From: Akkermansiaceae bacterium UBA2381
GTDB lineage: Bacteria > Verrucomicrobiota > Verrucomicrobiia > Verrucomicrobiales > DEV007
Assembly (NCBI GenBank): GCA_002344215.1
Contig: DDSV01000017.1
Coordinates: 60,256 to 124,255, forward strand
Direction: 5' to 3'
Length of the DNA: 64,000 nt
Each line of letters begins with the position of its first letter. Within the stretch, counting starts at the first letter, position 1. The notes under the pieces were generated by a model. That model saw nothing but the letters and a program-made list of their open reading frames with translations. It was not told where the DNA came from and did not search any database. The position numbers were made by a program, and so were the translations under genes. Of this stretch, positions 25,593-33,782 are shown piece after piece.

Positions 25593-26648
25593 ATGTCAGA
25601 AGACACCATCAAACTTACTTCGCTTTCATCCTGCGCCGGTTGAGCTTCCAAGCTCAGCCAGGAGGCACTCGTGCAGGTCTTGCACGGGCTTGAACAGTTC
25701 GAAGATATGAATCTGCTCGTCGGGTCCGGGACCTCTGACGACGCGGCGATCTATCGTATTGCCCCGGACCTGGCACTGGTGCAGACGGTCGATTTTTTCA
25801 CGCCCATCGTGGACGATCCTTATCTGTACGGACAGATCGCGGCCACCAACTCGCTCTCGGATGTCTACGCGATGGGCGGACGTCCGATCACGGCGATGAA
25901 CATCGTCGGCATGCCGGCGGACATTCTCAGTGTGGAGATCATCAATCAGATCCTCAAAGGCGGGGCCGACAAGGTGAAGGAGGCAAAATGTGCCCTCGCC
26001 GGGGGGCACTCGATCAAAAACCCGGAGCCCATCTATGGATTGTCAGTGACCGGACTGGTGCATCCGGACCGCATGATCACCAATGCCGCAGCCAAAGCGG
26101 GCGATATTCTGGTCCTGACAAAACCGCTCGGCACCGGTATTCTCACCACGGGAATCAAACGAGGCCTCGTGAGCGACGCACTTATTGATCAGGTCGTGGA
26201 CCAGATGTGCCGCCTGAATATTCCGGGACAGATCATGGCGGAACGAGGTCTCGTGAAATGTGCCACGGATGTGACCGGTTTCGGGTTGCTCGGACACCTC
26301 ATTTCACTTTGCCGCGCGAGTGGAGTCAGTGCCGAGCTCGATTCCGCCGCCATTCCCGCCATTTCCCCGGAGGTGATCCGTCTCATCGAGGAAGAGGGCT
26401 GTGTTCCCGGAGGGACAAAACAGAATTTACTCACGGCCGGGCCGAATGTCCGCTTTGGTGAGCGGGTTTCCGAAGCCATGAAACTTCTCCTCGCGGACGC
26501 GCAGACCAGTGGGGGTTTGCTCTGCTGCGTGCCCGGTGAGCACCTTGATGAAGTCCTCGCGATTTGTAGCGACGAGAAAACGCTCTGCAAAGCGGTGATC
26601 GGCCGGATTGGAGAGAAGAAGGGTGAGGTGCTGATTTCCGTGAACTAG
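25593..26648 (+). CDS. selD: Selenophosphate synthetase, selenocysteine-containing (in-frame UGA = Sec17)
   Basis: 351 residues when TGA 25641-25643 is decoded as Sec. Makes selenophosphate from selenide and ATP, the selenium donor for SelA and SelU. The N terminus reads MSEDTIKLTSLSSCAG-U-ASK: Sec17 and Lys20 match the essential Cys17 and Lys20 of E. coli SelD. The AIRS-type ATP-binding region follows (LVGSGTSDDAAIYR, VDFFTPIVDDPYLYG, TNSLSDVYAMGGRP, VTGFGLLGHL). A conventional call would start at 25671 or later and lose the catalytic residues. A SECIS-like hairpin follows the UGA. selA starts 28 bp downstream. Confidence 0.96.
25641..25686 (+). promoter_or_regulatory. SECIS region of selD
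   Basis: The UGA is the first triplet of a 7-bp hairpin TGAGCTT-CC-AAGCTCA (25641-25656). A second hairpin C-GTGCA-GGTCT-TGCAC-G (25670-25686) has apical loop GGTCT starting 32 nt after the UGA. Its stem and loop closely resemble the minimal SECIS of E. coli fdhF (TTGCAGGTCTGCA core), the SelB-binding element. Confidence 0.85.
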
Positions 26649-26676
26649 ATCGATTGGGGTGCTACCTTTTCCGCGA

Positions 26677-28080
26677 ATGAGCGCGAAAAGCCCCAATCCT
26701 TTCAGTCGCATCCCGGCCGTGGACAAAGTCATTGTTGCGTTGGAAAAGAAAGGGGGACTGCCGCCCCTGCCTCAACCACTCATTACCGACCTCGTTCGTC
26801 ACACCCTTGAGGAAATAAGAGAGCGGGTCAAAGCGGGTGATCCGAATGTGGACGAGTTCGAGGGAACGGTCCGCTTGATCCGTGAAAGAATCGGGGTGCT
26901 CTATCGTTCGCGTATTCACCCGGTCATCAATGGAACCGGGGTTTGCATCCACACCAATCTGGGGCGCGCCCCGCTCCGAAAGGAGGCGGTTCAGGCCATC
27001 GCCGATGTCGGTCGTTTCTACAATAATCTCGAACTCGATCTTGAGTCAGGAGAACGCGGATCACGGGGTGGTTTCCTCGAGACCTGTCTGGCGAAACTCT
27101 GCGATGCTGAATCCGCGACGGTGACAAACAACTGCGCGGCGGCGCTGATCATTATTCTGAAACACCTCGCGAAAGGGGATCGGAACGAGGTGGTCATTTC
27201 GCGGGGCGAACTCGTCGAAATCGGCGGTGGTTTCCGTGTTCCGGAGATCATGGAAGCCTCGGGTGCGAAACTGGTCGAGGTCGGCGCGACCAACAAGACG
27301 ACTCTCGATGATTACCGGAATGCGATTACTCCCCGGACCGGGATGCTACTCAAAGTCCATCGGTCCAATTTTTACATGGAGGGATTCACCGGGGAACCGT
27401 CGACCGAAGAACTGGTCGCTCTGGGGAGGGAATATGGTCTTCCCGTGGTCGAAGATCTCGGAAGCGGAGCCATGGTGATGACCGAGCAGGTGTCGGCAAT
27501 ACCCCATGAGCCGACCGCATCCGAAGTGCTGGGTCGCGGAGTAGACCTGGTCTGTGTCAGCGGGGACAAGCTCCTCGGAGGTCCCCAGGCGGGAATTATC
27601 GCGGGAAAAGCAGGTCTTGTGGCGGGAATCAAAAAGGAACCGTTCTTCCGCGCGCTCCGATGTGACAAACTCATCCTCACCGCAATGCAGGAAACGGTGC
27701 TCGAATACCTCAGAACCGGGGAGAATGAAAAGCCTGACCTGCCCCTGATCGGGATGCTTTCAGCCACGGTTGAGGATGATCTTCGACCCCGCGCGGAAGC
27801 TATTTTGAAGCGGCTCAGCGGAGCCGGGGGGCTTGAGTGTTCGGTGGTGGATTCAATCGCCCGCTGCGGCGGGGGAACGATGCCTAAGGCGGAAATTCCC
27901 TCTCTCGCCCTGGAGTTTTTGCCCTCTGGTCTCAGCGTGACAAAAATGGCACAACGGCTGCGTGGCATGCCTCTTCCCGTGATGGGGTATATCGCCGAAG
28001 ATTCCTTTCGCATCGATTTGCGCACCGTTTTTCCCGAGCAGGACGTATCTCTTGTCGAAAATCTCTTGGCAATTCTTTGA
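26677..28080 (+). CDS. selA: L-seryl-tRNA(Sec) selenium transferase
   Basis: 467 residues. PLP enzyme converting Ser-tRNA(Sec) to Sec-tRNA(Sec) with selenophosphate. Signature segments: SRIPAVDKV at the N terminus, HPVINGTGVCIHTNLGRAPL, EVGATNKT, KVHRSNFYMEGFTG, the PLP lysine in CVSGDKLLGGPQAGII (Lys298), and DLRTVFPEQD near the end. Full length for the bacterial decameric family. ATG 26677 is preferred over an upstream in-frame non-ATG start at 26659. A GCCTTC/GAAGGC hairpin sits 3 bp after its stop. Confidence 0.95.
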   Translation: MSAKSPNPFSRIPAVDKVIVALEKKGGLPPLPQPLITDLVRHTLEEIRERVKAGDPNVDEFEGTVRLIRERIGVLYRSRIHPVINGTGVCIHTNLGRAPLRKEAVQAIADVGRFYNNLELDLESGERGSRGGFLETCLAKLCDAESATVTNNCAAALIIILKHLAKGDRNEVVISRGELVEIGGGFRVPEIMEASGAKLVEVGATNKTTLDDYRNAITPRTGMLLKVHRSNFYMEGFTGEPSTEELVALGREYGLPVVEDLGSGAMVMTEQVSAIPHEPTASEVLGRGVDLVCVSGDKLLGGPQAGIIAGKAGLVAGIKKEPFFRALRCDKLILTAMQETVLEYLRTGENEKPDLPLIGMLSATVEDDLRPRAEAILKRLSGAGGLECSVVDSIARCGGGTMPKAEIPSLALEFLPSGLSVTKMAQRLRGMPLPVMGYIAEDSFRIDLRTVFPEQDVSLVENLLAIL

Positions 28081-28082
28081 AA

Positions 28083-28100
28083 GCCTTCAATGCTGAAGGC
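28083..28100 (+). promoter_or_regulatory. Small hairpin after selA
   Basis: GCCTTC-AATGCT-GAAGGC, immediately after the selA stop, without a T-run. It may stabilise the mRNA 3' end between selA and the transporter genes. Confidence 0.35.
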
Positions 28101-28194
28101 GTCAAAACGCGGCGGTCTCCTGATGAGGCGGTTGCCGTAACAGACACCGGTCTAAAATGATCCAAAATCAACAAACCTACCAGAAATCCAAACG

Positions 28195-29133
28195 ATGCTG
28201 AAAAACTCCTTTTTCCGCGTCGGTCTGGCTGCGGTAACTGCCCTTGCCTTTGTCGGCTGTGGTGGTGATCCGTCGCCCGCCGACTCCACTGAAAGCGCCA
28301 AGGCTGAAAAGCCCGCGGCCACCCTCTATCTCTCAGCGATTCCCGACGAGAAGATCACCGATCAGAAAGCCAAATTTGATAAGCTCGCCGAATACCTTGC
28401 CGGAAAACTCGGGGTCAGCGTGGAGTTTGTTTTCTCAAAAGATTATGCTGATTCGGTGACGAAGTTTAAGAATGGGGAAGTCCATCTCGTCTGGTTCGGC
28501 GGACTTTCCGGCGTCCAGGCCCGGCTAGCGGTCGAGGGTGCTCAGGCGATTGCCCAGGGATCCGAGGATCCGAAGTACAAATCGTATTTGATCGCGAACA
28601 AGTCGACCGGTCTCCAACCCTCTGATGCCTTTCCGGCGGCTATCAAGGACATGACCTTTAGCTTCGGTTCTCCGGGGTCGACTTCGGGACGTCTCATGCC
28701 AACCTATTTCATCATGCAGAACAATGGCGGGATTGATCCCGACAAGTGGTTCGCGCAGAAGCCGGGCTTTCAAATGAGCGGCGGCCATGTGGCGACAACG
28801 AATGCGGTAGCGGACGGGACGTATCAGGTGGGCGCGGTCAATTACAAAACCTACGATGATATGGTGAAGAGCGATCCCAAGGTCGCGGAGAACACCGTCA
28901 AAATCTGGACCACACCGTTTTATGCGGACTACAACTTTACGATTCACCCGGAAGTTGAATCCCTCTTTGGAGAAGGCTTTATCGGTAAAGTTCAGGCCGC
29001 TCTGATCGAGGCCCCGACCGGTTCCGATGCTCTCAAGGCGATAAACCGCGAGTCCGTCATCGCTGCGAAAAACGAGGATTTCGATGGTATTAAAAACACC
29101 GCCGTTGAGCTCAAACTGCTCGACCTCTACTAG
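28195..29133 (+). CDS. PhnD-like substrate-binding lipoprotein, probable selenium-compound ABC transporter
   Basis: 312 residues. Lipoprotein signal with lipobox LAFVGC (Cys22) followed by a Gly/Ser/Pro linker. The mature part is a PhnD/SsuA/TauA-type periplasmic binding fold: LYLSAIPDEKITDQKAKFDKL, GEVHLVWFGGLSGVQAR, FSFGSPGSTSGRLMPTYF, DGTYQVGAVNYKTYDDM. PhnD relatives bind phosphonate or phosphite, but this one stands between selA and selB. From memory, a family of this type has been named as a putative selenate-binding protein because of exactly such neighbourhoods. Selenate, selenite or an organoselenium ligand is therefore inferred, not shown. Confidence 0.82.
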   Translation: MLKNSFFRVGLAAVTALAFVGCGGDPSPADSTESAKAEKPAATLYLSAIPDEKITDQKAKFDKLAEYLAGKLGVSVEFVFSKDYADSVTKFKNGEVHLVWFGGLSGVQARLAVEGAQAIAQGSEDPKYKSYLIANKSTGLQPSDAFPAAIKDMTFSFGSPGSTSGRLMPTYFIMQNNGGIDPDKWFAQKPGFQMSGGHVATTNAVADGTYQVGAVNYKTYDDMVKSDPKVAENTVKIWTTPFYADYNFTIHPEVESLFGEGFIGKVQAALIEAPTGSDALKAINRESVIAAKNEDFDGIKNTAVELKLLDLY

Positions 29134-29178
29134 AATCTCGTTCAATTAGGGTGGGGCAATCCCGGCCCTTCTTTCTTT

Positions 29179-29210
29179 GAGGCCGGACAGGAATGTCCGG
29201 CCTCCTTTTT
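29179..29210 (+). terminator. Strong hairpin with T-run between the binding protein and ABC ATPase (terminator or attenuator)
   Basis: GAGGCCGGACA-GGAA-TGTCCGGCCTC (11-bp perfect stem, 29179-29204) followed by CTTTTT. It lies 45 bp after the binding-protein stop and 10 bp before the ATPase start. It should reduce transcription into the membrane components, giving excess binding protein. The core also looks like a dispersed REP-type palindrome (compare 44353-44375). Confidence 0.75.
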
Positions 29211-29219
29211 GTGTCTCTC

Positions 29220-29993
29220 ATGTCTTCCTCCTTCCAGATTGACCAGGTGACCTGCCGCTTCGGTGAGTTGCGGGCCGTGAACAACGTTTCCTTTGAGATA
29301 AGAAAGGGCGAACAGGTTGCCCTGATCGGTCCCAGCGGCAGCGGGAAAACGACTCTTATTCAACTGCTGAACACGATGCGGGTTCCCGATGAGGGGAGAC
29401 TCACCGTTCTGCAAAACGAGGTCAGCGTTTTAACTCCCCGTGAACTGCGGCGGCTCCGCACCACTCTTGCGACGATCCCGCAACACCTCGGACTCGTTCC
29501 GAATCTTACCGCGATTCAAAACGTGATCCTCGGGCAGGGCGGGAGACGCGGGGCACTCCGCTCCTTGCGTGATCTGTTATTTCCCTCCCGCGCCGATGCC
29601 CTGGAAATCCACGCGATCCTTGACCGCGTCGGCATCGAGGAAAAGCTCTACTCCCGCGTTAACCGGCTCTCCGGCGGCCAGCAGCAGCGGGTGGCGATTG
29701 CTCGGGCGATTTTTCAACATCCCGAGGTTCTCCTCGCCGATGAGCCGGTCTCAAGCGTTGACCCTGCCCGGGCGCGGGACACGGTGAAACTCCTCTGCGA
29801 GCTCTCCGCCGAGCACGGATTCACCCTTTGCGTGAGTCTTCACGATCTCGCCCTTGCGCGCGAGTTTTTCCCTCGTCTCATTGGCATGAGAAGAGGTCAC
29901 ATCGTCTTTGACGGCGCGCCGGAAGCCCTGAGTAGCGAGGATCAGCGAGCCCTCTACGAGCTCAGCAACGAGGAGATGATGGTTGATGCCTGA
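29220..29993 (+). CDS. ABC transporter ATPase, PhnC-like
   Basis: 257 residues. Walker A GPSGSGKT (residues 37-44), Q-loop region TIPQHLGLVPNLTAIQNV, signature LSGGQQQRVAIARAI, Walker B VLLADEPVSSVD, H-loop CVSLHDL. Closest in style to PhnC-type importers. The ATG at 29220 is used; an in-frame ATG at 29193 lies inside the hairpin just upstream and is unlikely. Followed after 12 bp by the first permease. Energises uptake of the ligand of the adjacent binding protein. Confidence 0.92.
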   Translation: MSSSFQIDQVTCRFGELRAVNNVSFEIRKGEQVALIGPSGSGKTTLIQLLNTMRVPDEGRLTVLQNEVSVLTPRELRRLRTTLATIPQHLGLVPNLTAIQNVILGQGGRRGALRSLRDLLFPSRADALEIHAILDRVGIEEKLYSRVNRLSGGQQQRVAIARAIFQHPEVLLADEPVSSVDPARARDTVKLLCELSAEHGFTLCVSLHDLALAREFFPRLIGMRRGHIVFDGAPEALSSEDQRALYELSNEEMMVDA

Positions 29994-30005
29994 CCGAAGT
30001 GATCG

Positions 30006-30878
30006 ATGAAGGCGCAGGCGGGAAAATATGGACTGAAGCGCTGGGTCGTGGCCGGTCTCGCCCTCGCTTTTTTGTGCTGCGCCTGGTCGCTCGGACTCAC
30101 TCCCGCCGGTCTGGTCCCGCCTGACTCGCAGCATTGGGATCGCACCGGAGAGTTTTTTCGTGCGGCCCTCAACCCTGCTCTCGACTATGAGGATGAGAAT
30201 GTCCCCGCGGATGCCGAACCGATCTGGTGGAAGGGGATCAAGGGCGTTTTTTTGACCCTGAAATTTGCTTTCGGGGCGATGAGCCTGGCCGTGCCGACGG
30301 CTCTGGTGTTGGGGTTTCTCGGATCCTCGGCGTGGTGGCCCGAGCCATGCGGCGGAAAGACACGTCTTATCCTGCGGGCAGTCTATTTCATCAGCCGCCT
30401 GTTCATGAGCCTGATCCGTTCCATTCACGAACTGATCTGGGCGCTCCTCTTTCTCTCCGCCATGGGTGTCTCTCCGCTTGCGGGAATGATCGCCCTCGCA
30501 CTGCCATTCTCGGGAACCCTGGGAAAGGTCTTTTCCGAACTCATCGACGAGGAGGCCCGCGACGCGGCGCAGGCTCTTAAGGCAATCGGGCATGGACCGG
30601 TGCAGATTTTCCTGGTCGGCATTCTTCCCCGGGCGATGCCGAATCTTATCACCTACAGCTTCTATCGCTTTGAGTGCGCCCTGCGCTCTTCTGCGGTGCT
30701 CGGTTTTGTCGGGATTGAAACGATAGGCCTCTACATTGAGCTTTCTCACGAGGAGTTCTATTACCGCGAGGTCTGGACCTACCTCTACCTTCTCATCGCG
30801 ATGATCGTCGTGGTCGATCTTTGGGGGGCGGGAATCCGGCGACGTTTGCACACAAGCACGGGAGGCTGCGCGATATGA
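30006..30878 (+). CDS. ABC transporter permease 1, PhnE-like
   Basis: 290 residues, about six transmembrane helices (e.g. WVVAGLALAFLCCAWSLGL, MSLAVPTALVLGFLGSSAW, LIAMIVVVDLWGAGI). The cytosolic coupling loop EEARDAAQALKAIGHGP is the EAA motif of importer permeases. The long periplasmic loop between helices 1 and 2 (residues ~40-75) is as in PhnE proteins. Its last codons overlap the next permease start (ATGA at 30875-30878), so the pair is translationally coupled and likely forms a heterodimer. Confidence 0.88.
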   Translation: MKAQAGKYGLKRWVVAGLALAFLCCAWSLGLTPAGLVPPDSQHWDRTGEFFRAALNPALDYEDENVPADAEPIWWKGIKGVFLTLKFAFGAMSLAVPTALVLGFLGSSAWWPEPCGGKTRLILRAVYFISRLFMSLIRSIHELIWALLFLSAMGVSPLAGMIALALPFSGTLGKVFSELIDEEARDAAQALKAIGHGPVQIFLVGILPRAMPNLITYSFYRFECALRSSAVLGFVGIETIGLYIELSHEEFYYREVWTYLYLLIAMIVVVDLWGAGIRRRLHTSTGGCAI

Positions 30879-31795
30879 TCCCCCCGTCTCCCTCCGATCT
30901 CCGCTTTTCGCGAGTCACCGGGTTGCGTCGGAATCGCGAGCGAAATCCTTTTCTTTGGATCAGTGCAATTATGGTTCTGGTAGGTGTATCCTGGGCCTGG
31001 GCAACGAGCACACCGTTACTGGGCCGTCTATCTGCAGAACGCCGCTGGCTCAACTTCAAAAATTTCGCGGGTGAGTTGGTGCCCGCACCGGTTCGGAAAT
31101 CAGGGGATTGGGGTGATGCCCTGCCCTGGGCGTGGGAACTCCTTACGGACGAGGGTTTCCTCGCTCTCATGACGACATTCGGAATTGCCACTGCGGCGAT
31201 CATCCTGTCGGGCACCCTGGTTCTTCCTCTCCTGCCGCTCGCCAGCCGAAGACTCGCCCGTGTCGATCCCTTCGGACTTCGTGCGGGCAAAACAAACCGT
31301 GCTGCCGGATTGGTTTGGAAACTCTCCGGCCCGTTCGTGAGATTTGCGTTTGTCCTCTGCCGATCACTGCCGGAATACCTCATCGCCTTCCTTCTCATCT
31401 CCCTGCTCGGGCTTCAGGTCTGGCCGCTTGTTCTCGCGCTGGCCATTCACAATCTCGGAATTCTCGGGCGGCTCTGGGGAGAGGTCGTCGAGAATGCGGA
31501 TGACTCTGCGGCGATGCGGGCCTATGCCGCTGGTCAGGGACGAGTCGGAGTTTTTGCCACGACGACACTGCCCGGGGTCTTCAATCGCTTCCTCATCTAT
31601 TTTTTCTATCGATGGGAGACCTGCGTCAAGGACGCTACTGTCCTGGGGATGCTGGGGCTTCTGACGCTCGGGAAACTGATCGCCTTATCGAAAGGGTTCT
31701 TCTGGGATCAGATGCTGTTCTACGTGCTTCTCGGCGGTTCCGTGATCGTGCTCGGCGATCTCTTCTCGATGGCGCTGCGGCGCTGGTTGCGGTAG
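30875..31795 (+). CDS. ABC transporter permease 2, PhnE-like
   Basis: 306 residues. A second BPD-type permease with helices near 25-45, 95-120, 145-185, 230-250 and 270-300, and an EAA-like loop (NADDSAAMRAYAAGQGRVG). More diverged from the PhnE consensus than permease 1. Start ATG 30875 overlaps the previous stop. selB begins 38 bp downstream on the same strand, so the transporter is embedded in the sel gene run. Confidence 0.85.
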   Translation: MIPPSPSDLRFSRVTGLRRNRERNPFLWISAIMVLVGVSWAWATSTPLLGRLSAERRWLNFKNFAGELVPAPVRKSGDWGDALPWAWELLTDEGFLALMTTFGIATAAIILSGTLVLPLLPLASRRLARVDPFGLRAGKTNRAAGLVWKLSGPFVRFAFVLCRSLPEYLIAFLLISLLGLQVWPLVLALAIHNLGILGRLWGEVVENADDSAAMRAYAAGQGRVGVFATTTLPGVFNRFLIYFFYRWETCVKDATVLGMLGLLTLGKLIALSKGFFWDQMLFYVLLGGSVIVLGDLFSMALRRWLR

Positions 31796-31833
31796 ACCTG
31801 ATTTGGCCTTTCCTTTGCGCTTCCTGCCCACGC

Positions 31834-33780
31834 ATGTCCAGTCGTCACTTCATCCTCGGAACAGCCGGTCATATCGACCATGGAAAAAGTTCGTTGATTC
31901 AGGCCCTCACCGGGACTGATCCCGATCGACTTCCGGAGGAGAAGCTCCGCGGCATGACCATCGAACTGGGCTTCGCGGAACTCGATCTCGACGCCACCGA
32001 CGGCAGCGGGGACAAGCTAGTCATCGGTGTCGTGGATGTTCCGGGGCATTCCGATTTCGTCAAAAACATGGTTGCGGGAGTGGGCGCGATTGATCTCGCT
32101 CTCTTCATTGTAGCGGCGGATGACGGTTGGATGCCGCAGACCGAAGAACACTATCAGATACTCCAATACCTCGGGGTGAAGCGCGCCGTCATTGCCCTGA
32201 CCAAGGTCGATCTCGTCGACGATCTCGAGCTCGTGCTTGAGGATTTGAAGGAAAATCTCGAGGGCGGCGCGTGGGAACAAGCGCCGGTGGTTCCGGTGTC
32301 TTCCCAAACGGGGCAGGGGATAGACAAACTACGTGCCACCATGGCAACACTTCTCAGCGAAGCGGGAGCGGTACATGACAGTGGTAAACCAAGACTGCCG
32401 GTGGACCGGGCTTTTTCCCTCAAAGGGGTCGGCACTGTTGTGACGGGAACCCTGACCGACGGCCCCATCAAGGTCGGCAGCGATCTGGTTATCCAGCCCG
32501 CAGGCCTCGCGGCGCATGTCCGCAGCGCTCAATCCCACGGCAAATCGACCGATCTTGTGACGCCGGGAACCCGGTCCGCCCTCAACCTCTCGGGCATTGC
32601 GGTGAGGGACTCTGGCGAGGCAACCCGGATCGGGGTCGGTCGCGGAGATGTCCTCACTCTGCCCGGACTAGGGAATGCCGTGACCGCGATTGATGTTTTG
32701 ATTTCCAGGACGGATCGCGGGATACGCGGCCTGCGCCAATCGAACCGCGCCCTTCGCACCGGGAGGGAAGTGATGTTCCACCACGGAAGCACCGGACGCC
32801 GCGCCCGCCTTCACCTCCTCGAGCAGCGGAGTCTTGAACCCGGTGAATCCGCTCTTGCGGAACTTCGTTTTCACGATCCCGTCTTTGTCTTCATCGGTGA
32901 TAGTTTTGTCCTCCGCGATGCCTCGGCCGGCCTCACCCTCGCCGGGGGCGTTGTCCTCGACGAGGACGCAAACCGCAGGGCCTTTCGCAAAACGTTTCAA
33001 GCAGAGTTCCTTGAGACGAGGAAAGGACATCACGACGATCTGGAGATTCTCCTTCGCTCCCAGATCGTGCGGGATAAAGCCGTCTTTCGCCCCGCGCTGC
33101 TCGCCAAGTCCCGATTCAGCACGATCCGGATACGAGGCGCGATTGACGCGATGGCTGCCAGTGGCGAAGTGCAATTGAGCGGGGAGTGGATTTTTGAATC
33201 GGGATGGTGGAAGCGCCTCTCCCGTCTCGCCGGGGAAAAAGTGCACGCGGCGCACCGGGAGCACCCCGATCATCTGGGGCTTCCGCTCCGCGATCTGCGA
33301 ACGATGATGGCCCCGGAACTGCCCTCTGCGAAATTTTTCGATGCGCTCCTGGCGGGACTCCTCGGTGGAGACTTCGCCAAGGCCGGGCCGAATATCCGAC
33401 ATCGCAGCCATCAGCCCAGACTTCCGTCCGAGCTAGTCAAACCGGGCGAACTGGTTCGAAAGCGTTTGGCCACTGATCTGATCACGCCTCCCAACAAGGG
33501 GGAGACGGCAACCAACCCAGCTGAGGAAAAGGCGCTCCGCTTTCTGGTGAACATGGGGGAAGTGATCGATCTCGATGCGAAGACGATCATTTCGAGCGCG
33601 GGATATGAGCAGATCAAAACGCAGATTGTTGAGTATCTTCAGTCCCACGGAAAAGCAACCGCGAGTGATCTCCGTCAGCATACCGGAACGGTCCGGCGCA
33701 TACTCATGCCCCTGCTGGAGAAACTTGATGAGGAGAAGGTGACGGTGCGGGAGGGTGACGACCGGCGTTTGCCGGAGTGA
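31834..33780 (+). CDS. selB: Selenocysteine-specific translation elongation factor
   Basis: 648 residues. Delivers Sec-tRNA(Sec) to ribosomes at UGA codons marked by a SECIS. EF-Tu-like GTPase domain: G1 GTAGHIDHGKSS (9-20), switch I/G2 LRGMTIELGFAEL, G3 DVPGHSDF, G4 TKVDL. Domains 2 and 3 follow (DRAFSLKGVGTVVTGTLTDG). The C-terminal ~300 residues carry winged-helix repeats that bind the SECIS, ending QHTGTVRRILMPLLEKLDEE. Start ATG 31834 is at the canonical distance from G1. Last gene of the sel run; its stop is 2 bp from the convergent membrane-protein gene. Confidence 0.96.
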   Translation: MSSRHFILGTAGHIDHGKSSLIQALTGTDPDRLPEEKLRGMTIELGFAELDLDATDGSGDKLVIGVVDVPGHSDFVKNMVAGVGAIDLALFIVAADDGWMPQTEEHYQILQYLGVKRAVIALTKVDLVDDLELVLEDLKENLEGGAWEQAPVVPVSSQTGQGIDKLRATMATLLSEAGAVHDSGKPRLPVDRAFSLKGVGTVVTGTLTDGPIKVGSDLVIQPAGLAAHVRSAQSHGKSTDLVTPGTRSALNLSGIAVRDSGEATRIGVGRGDVLTLPGLGNAVTAIDVLISRTDRGIRGLRQSNRALRTGREVMFHHGSTGRRARLHLLEQRSLEPGESALAELRFHDPVFVFIGDSFVLRDASAGLTLAGGVVLDEDANRRAFRKTFQAEFLETRKGHHDDLEILLRSQIVRDKAVFRPALLAKSRFSTIRIRGAIDAMAASGEVQLSGEWIFESGWWKRLSRLAGEKVHAAHREHPDHLGLPLRDLRTMMAPELPSAKFFDALLAGLLGGDFAKAGPNIRHRSHQPRLPSELVKPGELVRKRLATDLITPPNKGETATNPAEEKALRFLVNMGEVIDLDAKTIISSAGYEQIKTQIVEYLQSHGKATASDLRQHTGTVRRILMPLLEKLDEEKVTVREGDDRRLPE

Positions 33781-33782
33781 GT

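Noticed and set aside
25641..25643. selD TGA as a nonsense mutation or sequencing error
   Set aside because: It falls on the catalytic Cys position, has a SECIS-like hairpin after it, and the whole Sec machinery is adjacent.
28195..31795. Phosphonate uptake operon (phnDCE)
   Set aside because: No C-P lyase or other phosphonate genes in the window; the genes are embedded between selA and selB. Kept as PhnD-like with a selenium role proposed.
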